A stretch of DNA of 64,000 nucleotides from Ministeria vibrans ATCC 50519 (lineage: Eukaryota; Opisthokonta; Filasterea). Each line of letters starts with the position of its first letter. The stretch's first letter is position 1. Positions 55,137 to 64,000 of the stretch are shown one piece after another. Made by a program: the position numbers and the translations under genes. Under the pieces are notes generated by a model. It did no database searches and was not told the origin of the DNA. It saw nothing but the letters and a program-made list of their open reading frames with translations. The stretch covers positions 47,040 through 111,039 of the forward strand of contig CALSCP010000733.1 in assembly GCA_943704425.1 (NCBI GenBank), read 5' to 3'.

Positions 55137-57402
55137 TTACGTTTTCTTCTGTTCAAACTTCTCGACTGTCTTTGCCAGAAACTTGTGCGACCCTCGAAGC
55201 TACAATCTCAAACATGAGTACAACATTTCAAATAATCACACCTGAACTCTCTGACCTGTAAGGCTGAATTATGGCACTGAAAGTACTGATCGCGCGACAT
55301 TTTGTCGCGAGAGCACTCCTGCGGATGCCACGCATGGAACAGCGCCGGATCCACTGCACGCGTCACATTCAACTATAGCATGTACATTGGTCAACCTTTC
55401 ATCTCAATTTACAGCAGAGTGTTTTTTCGTCTGTCTGCGTGTGTGGGTGTGTGTGTGTGTGTGTGCTATGGACTTACGTTGGCCAACAGTAGGCGAGTCA
55501 TCAAATCAACATCTTCACTTCCCCACCTGCAAAACAAGTGAATTCAAATCATATTCATTAATGTTTTGCTTTGGAATCTATTAAGCTTACCCCACAGGCA
55601 ATTTCTTTGAGGTTTTGAGGAACCCCCCGACCATATCATAATCCGACACAAAAATGCACAGCTGAGCAGAAACATTATAATTTATTTTCTTAGATTAGTT
55701 GAAACTTGCTCGGATCGTGCGCACGCGCCCTTTCTTTAGACCTACCATTCCGTAACCAAATGTTCGCCAAATGCCCCGCTCCTTGTCAACATCCGGTTCC
55801 TTTCCGTTGTACAAACTGCGGAGAAATCAAACATGAATAATGACTGTATCAACACACCCTCAGTTTTCTCGCTCTCCACACACACACACACACACTCTCT
55901 CTCTCTAACCTGAATAGAATAGGCGCGTACACCCGCGAATTTCTCTTGGTGTTGGTTTGGCAACGCATCATAAAGCCCCGAAGTACAACCACATCCACAT
56001 CGGCAAAGAAAAGCAACTGCACCACAGTAATTAGTATAATAATTATAATAATAATAATAATAATTATTATTATTAATATTATTATTGTTGTTTGTTTTTA
56101 TGTATCTTACCGCCCTTTCACCAAACATCGTCTTCACATTTGACACTGCAGTCTCAATAGCAGTGGCCCTCGAGAAAGCATTCATTTCCTGGGCTACTTT
56201 AGATATAAACGCCAGAATTTTGGTCCTAAAAAGAAACAACGATAAAAACAAAACATGTCATACTAACTTTTTTTCGTATACTCTTCGGAAAAATCATGCA
56301 AAATCTTTGATGCTTCTTCCATGGAGGCATCGTCTCCCATATAGCCAACAAACACGCGAAACACTGATTTGGGTTCCGTTGACTGAAGCTCACGTAAGCG
56401 CATTAAAAATCTGGTGAAATTACGAATAATAATAATTATTAGTATTAAGAAACAAAACCAAAACAGGTTTCTCTCTCACTTTTTCAGGGTTGGTAATCGC
56501 CCTGCCAATGGAATGACAATGTTCACCACCTCCACAGATAGATCAAGTTGATCAACATGAACCAGCTGCAACGCCGTAAAAGGTCGCACCAGCTCTACAC
56601 GCACCGTCCCAATGCTTCCCTACACAACAACAACAATAATAATCCACTACCACACAACACTGCACAACCCATCACCTCAATTCAAAAACGATTAATGATA
56701 TTATTACTATAATTATAATAATGTAATGCACAACCAACAATAATACAACACACGACACACAAACAAACACGCAACTCCATCCAATGTCAATGGCCAAGGC
56801 AAAAACATCGCATCGCACAACACAAACTCATACCGTTTCAAAGACAATCTTCATGTACAAGACATAGTCGGTGCCGCGCTGGCGGTCCGTGTGCCGCTGT
56901 ATGTGCTCAAGCGACACCAGCTCGCTCCCGCGAAAGCGCCCGTCGCCCTGAAGCAGCGCCATGGCCCTGTTCACCACGTCCTGCGTCTACACCGAATGCA
57001 CGCAAAGCGCCGGGTTACGTGTGTGTCACAGCCCCCGCTTCCCCGAACCTCAATGCGATCTGCACCGCCCATCGTTCGCCGTGGTCTCTCGTCCGCCGCA
57101 AAATACACATAATTCGGAGTCACTGCATCCCACACAGGCACGTCAACAGGCCGAGCTGGCTGGAAGGCTTCTGCTGGAGCACCGCCGCGTCCGTCGCTGC
57201 CCCCCCGACACGGACAGCACCGCTCTGCAACGACAAAACACACACACACACACACACTCAACGTTTTCTCGCCCAACACACATTATATCGCACCATCCTC
57301 CGCTCCCAACGCCTGAATTAGAACCACCAACAGCACCAAGTTGCTGCACACAAGATAGAACACGACAGCTTGCTTGGACAGCAGCGTAAACGTCACCGCC
57401 AT
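55137..57402 (-). CDS. Chondroitin-synthase-like (CHGN family) glycosyltransferase, 430 aa
   Basis: This is a Golgi type II glycosyltransferase, probably adding GalNAc or a related sugar to a glycosaminoglycan-like chain. The twelve minus-strand exons are 57402-57294, 57224-57049, 56980-56834, 56619-56480, 56410-56282, 56225-56111, 56016-55910, 55815-55746, 55661-55591, 55526-55478, 55372-55256 and 55199-55137. The summed frame is exact. A short cytoplasmic head precedes a membrane anchor (VVFYLVCSNLVLLVVLIQA). The catalytic domain starts at VVNIVIPLAGR and contains the metal-binding DxD in FFADVDVVVL, then the acceptor-side motif GWGSEDVDLMTRL. It ends with FHAWHPQEC, matching the C-terminal half of CHSY/CSGALNACT enzymes. 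It is shorter than animal CHSY proteins because it lacks the GT31-type half. It shares a 167-bp promoter region with the three-domain glycosyltransferase gene at 57570. Family certain; donor and acceptor inferred. Confidence 0.85.
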
Positions 57403-57569
57403 GTCAGCATGAACGAAAAAAAATTAACAAGACGTGCAAAGCAGATCTCAGACTTTGGAATAAATCGTCAAAGTGAACAATTCACCATTGTTAAACTAAA
57501 TTTTCTTATCCTCTCCATCTTTTGCTCCGTGGCTGGTGTACACTCTTACTGGCGCATTGGATCCGCCTG
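57403..57569. promoter_or_regulatory. Divergent promoter of the two glycosyltransferase genes
   Basis: The region is 167 bp between two ATGs facing apart (57402 minus, 57570 plus). It is AT-rich and has no other convincing frame. The arrangement predicts co-expression of the two enzymes. Confidence 0.6.
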
Positions 57570-59446
57570 ATGACTCGGCGGTGCGGCCTCGTGAACATGA
57601 AGTGGAGTCGGGTTGCGCTGCTCCTGAGCACGCTCTGCCTTGGCGCTGTCCTCGTCGTCTGGTCCGACAAGGCACGGGTACTCCAGCTCCACCGCACTCC
57701 CCCACTCTCTTCTTTGTTTTTCCTTCTTTCAATCGCATGACACAAATGAGAAAATATTACACTGAAATTCAGACACGCGAGGAATCTTTTAAAACCCCCT
57801 TTTTTTCTCACAGGACGTTCAAGACATTCTCTACGGCACCAACAACGACAAGGTAGGAACAAGTCAGGCTCATCACGCTCTCACCACAGACGAACGTCTC
57901 TTTTAAGAGTATAGATGCGACACATTAACTCATTGAAATTTCTCTCTGTCTCTCTCTCCTTTTTTTTTTTGAATAGGTTGAGATTGTCTCAGAGCGAATT
58001 GATCTTGTGCGCAGCGCAGCGGCGTCGGCAGTGGACGCACCCTCGACGGGGGCTAAGACGACGCGCAGCCTGCGGCCCGGGCTCACCATCATCGTCAAGA
58101 CGATGGGGGACACGCAGCGTGTGCTGGTGCTCTGCAAAGAGATCCGCCACTTCTATCCGAGCGTCGACATTCTCATTGGCGATGACGGCCAATCGGCCAT
58201 TCCCGCCGACGCCAAAGCCCACCTTGCCCGCCTCAAGGTGAAGTACTTCATTCTGCCGCTGGACGCGGGTGCGTCGGTGACGCGCAACTATCTCATGGAC
58301 AGGACAGAGACAGAGTTCTTCTGCACTGTCGACGACGACTACATCTTCACCGAGCACACCCGCCTCGAGACGCTCATGGACACCCTCAAGCAGAACCCCT
58401 CCTTGGTGTTGGCGGGCGGCGCCGTGTCAGACCGTGTTGATCTTTGTGCTCGAATGGTCATTGAAGACACGGTAACACAATCATAATAACACGATGATGA
58501 ATTTAATATTTTGGTAACATTCTTTGTTTTTCGTTTTTTCTGTTTTCAGATCCTTCTCCTGGTTCCCGACTATCATGCAAAACTCAAGGGCGGTTGTCTT
58601 GTGTGCGATTTTATTGCACAATTCTTTGTTGGTCGCACCGAAATGTTACAGCAGGTAAGAGTTACTATGCTCTTTAGTTTTTTCTCATTCGCCCTCGTCG
58701 TGCAGGTTCGTTGGGACGATCAACTGAAGACGGGCGAGCACGAAGAGCTCTTCTTGCGTTTGCGCGAAAAGTTTCCGTACAGTGCCGGTTTTTGTCCCTC
58801 TGTGAATGTTGGACACAAACAGCGCTCGTGGAACGAACGAAAGAGCTCGCGTGTTGGCAATAAGTAAGGGGCAAGAGAAGTACATGTGGATTCTTCAATT
58901 TCAACAGTGAAATGAGTGGGATTTTGTCGTCTGTTTACTCTTCTCATCTGCTGCTCTCTTTCTCAGCACCTATATGGAACTGCGCGATCGAGGAATCAAG
59001 TACATCAACATCTCTCTGGCGCAACATGGTCTCACTGGCATTGGCTACGAGATTGGCGAGAAGATTATTGCGCACGGTGATGTTGGAACCGAACGAGTTT
59101 CGTTTCTCTTGCAAAAGGTCAGAACCCCAAAGTACAACCCTAATAGATCACTGACTGAACTGCATTCTCTTTTCGGTAATAGCACCGCTCGAGCGGTGTT
59201 GTCATTGACGAGAGCGAGGCGCTGTTTCCACCGCGATGTTCGAGCAAGGCTGTGCGGTCGGTTGTGCACAAGGACTCATTGAAAAAGTGGTGTGAGGACA
59301 TTAGCTTGTGGACCTTTGAAGACATTCCCGAAGTCGAGCTGTTTATCAATGCGCCTGATTTCAAGGTAATATTATAATAGTATTCTATTTTTTTCCTTTT
59401 ATTATTATTATTGTTATTATTATTATTATTGTTATTATTATTGTTA

Positions 59447-59491
<45 letters not shown>

Positions 59492-62369
59492 GTATTAGTA
59501 TTATTATTATTATTATAATATCAATATTGATTGTATCATACATGTGCGTCTTTTAGATTCTCGCTCGTGAACGAACGGAGATTTATCGCATCTCACAGGC
59601 GATTTTGCGCATGCACTCGGCCATGGCACGCGAAAAATTTGAGTATCAGAACTTTGTGCGTGCGGAGCGTCGTGTGGATCCGCTGCACGGAACTGAGTGG
59701 CAAATCCGCATGCGCGTGCGGCCTCAAGACGGCGAGTCGAGTGCGCGCGAAGAGACATTTGTCATGATGGAGACAATTGAGAAGAAGAATGCCGTCTTTG
59801 TGCAACTGCAGCAGTCCGAGGCGACCCGTGTGAACTTTGTCGTGCCCATCTTCAATGCCTTTGAGCGACTGCAGCGCCTCGTCGAAAATGTTCGGCGCAT
59901 GTCGCCCGAGCCACGTCTGGTCATTGTCGACTATGGCAGTACCGATGGCAATGTGAATCAGCTTCTCAAGAAGTCGGGTGTGGATCATCTCTTTATCGAC
60001 ATTCGCGGTCAGAAGTTTAGCCGAGCAGGTGGTTTGCAGGCGGGCATCAATGCGGTGTCGAACAGCGAGCTCATCTTCACACTCGACGCGGACATTGACA
60101 TGCCCGCCAACCTCGTCTCCGTCATCCATCGCCACGTCGTCAAGGGCAAGCAGATCTTTGCACCCGTTGTTTTCTCCTTTTACAAGGGTCACGACAAGAT
60201 TTCTCTCAAGGCTAAAGGTAAAGAGTGGAAAAAAACGAAAAAAAATTAGCGACAACAATAATAATAAACGATGCAATTTGTGTAGGATACTGGAATCCGT
60301 CTTACAATGTGGACAAGCACGGCTGGTGGCGCCGTGAAGGGTTTGGTATGATTGCCGCCTACAAGTCAGATGTGCTCTTCGTGGGCGGATTTGATCTGAT
60401 GAAGTTCCAAGACAAGTACGAAGCAGGAAGAACAGTTGGGAGAGTCATCTAACAACTTTCATTTTAGGTGGGGAGGAGAGGACATTGACCTTGTGACGCG
60501 CATGATGCACAGTGGTTACAAGATTTGGCGATCGCTCGAGCCCAATTATTATCACAATTTCCACCCACGCACTGCCTGGGGTGGCCATGTCAATGCCCAA
60601 GTGCCTTTAAAGGTCAATCATGTGTTTTTTTTTCTCTCTGTGTGTTCATAATTGAGTTAATAGTAATAATTGTTTTTGTATAGATTTTTGTGTATGATCT
60701 TCCGGAGGAATTTAATGTGGCTCCACTGGCACTGAACCAAGCGCATCTCCACGACTGGCCGCAAAAGTACAAGATGGGTCGCGACGAATGGGACTGCACC
60801 AAAAGCATGTTTTCCATTGAAGTCAAGTTTCATCAAATGTACGCAGTGTGATTGTGTGTTTGATGTATATTTTTATATTATTTAATTTTTATATTTTTAT
60901 TATTCTTATTTTATCACTATTATTTTATTATTATTATTGTGTGTGTATGTGTGTAATTGTGTGTGTGTGCATGATTATATTTATAGAGTATTATAATTAT
61001 ATATATTTTGTGTGTACGTTCCAACCTCAATTTCTTTCTTTCCCATGGTAGGCTGCTGAAGTCGCCGTTTGTCACGACCGAAGCAGCAGAGGCAGACCTG
61101 TTTTACGTGCCCATCTACAGCGTGTGTCTGCTCAACCACAACCTGCCTCTCAACGCCTCCTACTCGGCCATTCAACATAATCACGCCGTCAAATGGATTA
61201 GCGAGAAGTTTCCCTTTTGGAACCGAACTTTGGTAAGCAAATGAACGGCATGGTTATACAAAATTGTCATCATATCTTTTGTAAACTATTTTTGTGTATT
61301 TGATAGGGTACCGACCATATTTTCGTGTTGGCGCAAGGTCTGGCGCGCAATCTGCTGGGGAATGACAATGGACTGGGAAACACCATTGCGCTTACTGTCA
61401 ATTCTGATCTGTCTCCGCCCCCAAAGACGTAAGGAAAAGAGGCGAGAAAGAGAGAGAGAGAGGAAGCAGGAAGAAAGAGATGAATATTTTTTTGATTGCG
61501 AGTGTGTGAACTGACTTGGCAATGTAGAATGAAACATGCGTTCTACCACCCGTGGAATGACATTGCGATTCCGCCTTTCTTGCATGACATGACGCAGTTC
61601 ACCAATGTGGACCATTCTCAGCGCAACTACAAGGTCTTCTTCAGCGGATCCATCAAGCCCTGGAATCTCGCGTATAGCAAAGGTGTTCGACAGGTACATA
61701 AACAGAAACAGAGATAGGGGGGAGGGAAAAGAAGAACAAAGTGGTTAGAAGACATCGTGATAGAGAGAGAGAGAGAGAGAGAGGAGGGAGAAAGAAACAA
61801 AGCGATCGAGAGAGAGCATTCTGTCAGAGACTCACTCACTGGTAATGCATAGTACATTGCAAAGCACTATGCCAACCAGACCAACTGGTACGTGCACCAG
61901 CGCACTACCAATCTCTCTCCTGAGCTGCGCGGTCAGTTTGTGTCGGCTATTCGTCACTCTGTATTCTGCATTTGCCCCGAGGGCCTCTTTGCATACACTC
62001 CGAGAATTACCGAGTCCATTCTCAGCGGTACGCACACACAAAACGCAGATCCAGTTTATTCACTCACTCACCTGTGTACGGTCAGGATGCATTCCCGTGC
62101 TGATGAGCGAGTCACTGGTGCATCCCTTCAGCAACCTGATTGACTTCAGCACGTTCACCGTGCAACTGGCGCCCTCCGATGTCACGCGTCTCCCGCAGCT
62201 GCTCTCCGAGATCAGCGAGAGTGAAATTCGCGCAAAGCAGCGGGTCATCCAGTCCATCGCCCCCATGTTTCTCTACCACGACACTCCCATCCCGGGCGAC
62301 GCCTTCTACTCCATCATGGACCAGCTTGCCGCTAAGAAGCTCCCTATCAAGCAACCGACCGCCAACTAA
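57570..62369 (+). CDS. Three-domain glycosyltransferase: B4GALNT-like, CHGN-like, exostosin-like, 1085 aa
   Basis: The sixteen exons are 57570-57677, 57814-57852, 57977-58471, 58550-58654, 58706-58863, 58967-59117, 59183-59365, 59557-60217, 60286-60415, 60468-60612, 60684-60838, 61052-61232, 61307-61428, 61528-61693, 61853-62027 and 62086-62369, with an exact frame. A type II anchor (VALLLSTLCLGAVLVVW) opens the protein. Domain 1 (about 70-400) resembles GM2/GalNAc synthases: TIIVKTMGDT, then VDDDY (about 167), then the GEHEELFLRL segment. Domain 2 (about 505-725) is CHGN-type: VNFVVPIFN, LDADIDM (about 588), then KWGGEDIDLVTRM. Domain 3 (about 726-1085) is exostosin-like (GT47): IFVYDLPEEFN, EADLFYVPIY, then SGCIPVLMSE. 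Each domain keeps its diagnostic motifs, so all three may be active. This suggests one protein that assembles an alternating or branched glycosaminoglycan-like polymer. No three-domain protein of this order is known to me. Confidence 0.85.
59399..59520. repeat. (TTA)n microsatellite in intron 7
   Basis: About 120 bp of TTA/TTG trinucleotide units lie between exons 7 and 8 of the three-domain glycosyltransferase gene. Confidence 0.9.
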
Positions 62370-62448
62370 TCATATCACTCACACACGCACATTCACATTC
62401 ACACACACACACTTTCATATTCGATAAACTTTTTTTCAACGTGAAAAT

Positions 62449-62940
62449 TTACAGTAAACAACAGTGGGATGAGGGAGACGGAGAGGACGGTGGGGTGGCA
62501 GGAAGCAAGTCGGTGGCTGTGAGGACGGCAGCGAAGAATAGACGCGACGGAAGAACCGAGTGCGACTGGACATAGTGGGCAAAGCCATCGGGCCAAGCGA
62601 TGGGGAGCACTGCGTCACTGCTACTGCTGTTGGGGGTGGGGCGCATGAGGAACTCACGCGCGCCGTTAGTGCAGCCACAGAGACGGCATGTGGAGGGGGC
62701 CCCGTAGGTGTATGCAGAGGGGGCCAGGGATTGTTCGAGGCGGCGTAGACGCGCCAACCAGCGGTCTCGGTCGCACCAAAGTGTCTCGGGTTGTGGCGCG
62801 GGGAAAGGGTAGCAGCCATGATAGGCGTCGTTGGTCGCATCCGCACTATCCCCCCAAAATCCTTCCAGATACGCCTTTTCGCGCGTGTTCCCGACGGGTG
62901 GTGTGTCACGGTCAAACGTTGCCGGCTCCAAGATCGTCAT
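62449..62940 (-). CDS. Small Cys-rich protein with CxxCG...WPxGFxHY motif, 163 aa
   Basis: A single frame runs from ATG 62940 to TAA at 62449-62451. The middle carries CRLCGCTNGAREFLM followed by WPDGFAHYVQSHSVLPSRLF. The combination of C-x2-CG-x2-NG-x-x-EF and WP-x-GF-x-HYV-x-x-H is a pattern I associate with an uncharacterised family of small proteins found in bacteria and eukaryotes, possibly metal-binding through the Cys and His residues. The N-terminal part has WGDSADATNDAYHGCYPFPA. The C-terminus is Pro/Ser-rich. It converges with the glycosyltransferase gene, whose stop is 79 bp away. Function is unknown; the family link is from memory of the motif and should be tested by profile search. 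Confidence 0.65.
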   Translation of the reverse strand: MTILEPATFDRDTPPVGNTREKAYLEGFWGDSADATNDAYHGCYPFPAPQPETLWCDRDRWLARLRRLEQSLAPSAYTYGAPSTCRLCGCTNGAREFLMRPTPNSSSSDAVLPIAWPDGFAHYVQSHSVLPSRLFFAAVLTATDLLPATPPSSPSPSSHCCLL

Positions 62941-62944
62941 TCTC

Positions 62945-62963
62945 AGTCTCTCTCTCTCTCTCT

Positions 62964-62997
<34 letters not shown>

Positions 62998-63045
62998 ACT
63001 GCTCTCTCTCTCTCTCTCTATCTCTATCTCTTTCTCTCTCTCTTT
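62945..63045. repeat. CT-rich microsatellite
   Basis: About 100 bp of TC dinucleotides with occasional interruptions fill the gap between the start of the Cys-rich gene (62940) and the stop of the mL41 gene (63051), both on the minus strand. It must contain the promoter of the former. Confidence 0.9.
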
Positions 63046-63050
63046 AGAGT

Positions 63051-63577
63051 CTACTTGGGGTAGCGAAACGTGCGCAGTCGCTTGCGTTCCTCCCGCACAA
63101 GATCGACAAAATCGGATGCGCCAAGTGGATCGCGTTTGGTCACTGGAACGCGCGCTGAGACGTACGGAAGGAGCTGCAACGGAGGGCGCGTGAGTTGTAG
63201 CGCAGTGTGCGTCATGTGCCAGCCCGACGGCGCGTCAGCTCGAGCGGTTCACAAGACAAACTGACATTTGTCTTTTTCCTCTTTTTTTTTTCTCTTTTTT
63301 TTCCCCTCTTTTCTTTCTCGTACTCGAAATTCAGTCAAATCCGGCACCACGATTTCAGGAATGAGACGTGGATTGATAAGATACTGTCCTCTGGTGGTGT
63401 GGAAACCCGTTCGCTCCGCTCGATTTCCTACACAGAGTCGAAAGAGAGAGAGAGAGTGAGAGAGAGTGAGTGAAAAGCCAAACGAGACAAGAAGAGACGC
63501 TTACCTTTGAAGTAGTGTTTGTTGCCTTCCTTTGTGCCCATTCGCAGTCGATGAGCTCGACTGAACACGCCTCTCAT
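63051..63577 (-). CDS. MRPL41: Mitochondrial large-subunit ribosomal protein mL41, 99 aa
   Basis: This is a structural protein of the mitochondrial ribosome large subunit. Minus-strand exons are 63577-63505, 63427-63324 and 63173-63051, giving exactly 99 codons plus stop. The start is ATG 63577. The core reads GFHTTRGQYLINPRLIPEIV followed by VPDLTEFRLLPYVSARVP, which matches the conserved mL41 (yeast MRPL27) segment in which a basic glycine-rich head leads to a VPDLTxFxLxPYV signature. The N-terminus (MRGVFSRAHRLRMGTKEG) is basic and suits mitochondrial import. The C-terminus ends LRTFRYPK. The length is close to the fungal and animal proteins. Splicing between EFR and LLPYV reconstitutes the signature exactly, which supports both the model and the identity. 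Confidence 0.85.
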
Positions 63578-63701
63578 TGAGTAGTAATTAAAATTAATGT
63601 TTGAAAATATTCATTATTCACAAAAGTCATAACTCATACGATATACTGTCATAGTTAATAGTATCAAATATTTATCTGCATTCGAGCCGTAATCTGTCGC
63701 C
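63578..63701. promoter_or_regulatory. Divergent promoter, mL41 / membrane protein
   Basis: This AT-rich region of 124 bp lies between the ATGs at 63577 (minus) and 63702 (plus). I recognise no specific element in it. Confidence 0.5.
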
Positions 63702-64000
63702 ATGGTCTCGTTTACAAACCGGGACATGAAGGTGATGGTTGGAATTGGCGCTGGATGGACCATTGTCGTGTTTGCCGTCTTCTTTGCTCGCACCGGCGAA
63801 ATGGCGTCGCTCCAGGCGCATTCCCAAGAGCCACTGGGACCCTTGGTAACAATGCTATTAAGTGATGGTGTGTGTCTTAAAGTGGCGTGGCACAACAGTC
63901 GCACAATCTAAAACGGAACGGTCACGCAGAATGACCAAGTGGCTCTTGCGCCGAATACACACTCGCCTGCTGATGCTATGGCCCACTCCTCGACAGCCGA
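63702..64000 (+). CDS. 5' part of a single-pass membrane protein (truncated by window end)
   Basis: Exon 1 is 63702-63845 (ATG, 48 codons) and a second exon probably starts at 63930 after GTCACGCAG; it runs in frame past the window end. The short cytoplasmic head MVSFTNRDMKV is followed by a membrane segment (MVGIGAGWTIVVFAVFFA) and a Ser/Ala/Pro-rich stem (NDQVALAPNTHSPADAMA). This layout is typical of type II Golgi enzymes, but no catalytic domain is visible yet. I do not recognise it. Confidence 0.5.

Noticed and set aside
57570-62369. Three separate glycosyltransferase genes
   Set aside because: No stop or internal promoter-sized gap lies between the domains; all sixteen exons join in phase with short introns, and only the first exon has a membrane anchor.

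Overview
This is nuclear DNA from a unicellular eukaryote. GT-AG introns of about 54 to 280 bp interrupt most genes, and every splice proposed here keeps the reading frame. One gene encodes a split mitochondrial ribosomal protein (mL41) and two encode Golgi-type glycosyltransferases. Coding DNA is GC-rich. Intergenic and intronic DNA is AT-rich and full of CT, CA, AT and AAT microsatellites. The lineage cannot be fixed from the window. Chondroitin-synthase-family enzymes, RNF213-like giants and BspA/DUF285 surface proteins all occur in assorted protists, so I name no taxon.

Layout. Positions 54-1859 hold a small charged protein and a bZIP factor, read divergently. Positions 2605-42038 hold three giant ATPase genes: an RNF213-like AAA+/RING protein (+, 3862 aa), then a head-to-head pair of paralogues of about 4750 aa (-) and 4080-4100 aa (+) that I cannot assign to a described family. 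The minus-strand giant ends in a probable GATase-like fold plus a von Willebrand A domain and carries internal tandem repeats. Positions 42471-48373 encode an 1840-aa protein. It has LOTUS-like helical modules, a 3'-5' exonuclease fold that looks inactive, and a SpoIIIAA/Ycf45-type ATPase domain whose P-loop is degraded. Positions 48497-54025 hold two tandem minus-strand genes for secreted DUF285 repeat proteins, one with three EGF modules. Their introns fall at repeat boundaries. A coiled-coil gene (54158-55057) follows. Positions 55137-62369 hold two divergent glycosyltransferase genes: a single-domain chondroitin-synthase-like enzyme and a 1085-aa protein that joins a B4GALNT-like, a chondroitin-GalNAcT-like and an exostosin-like domain. 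The right end has a small Cys-rich protein, mL41, and the first exons of a membrane protein.

How they may work together. The strongest functional grouping is the glycosyltransferase pair, which suggests synthesis of a glycosaminoglycan-like polymer in the secretory pathway, next to genes for secreted modular proteins. The giant ATPase cluster is the best candidate for an undescribed system: two colinear paralogues share a short promoter and sit beside a putative ubiquitin ligase of a class known elsewhere for antimicrobial and lipid-droplet roles. That functional link is inference from position only.

Gene models were built by eye. Exon boundaries are given so that they can be tested against RNA.
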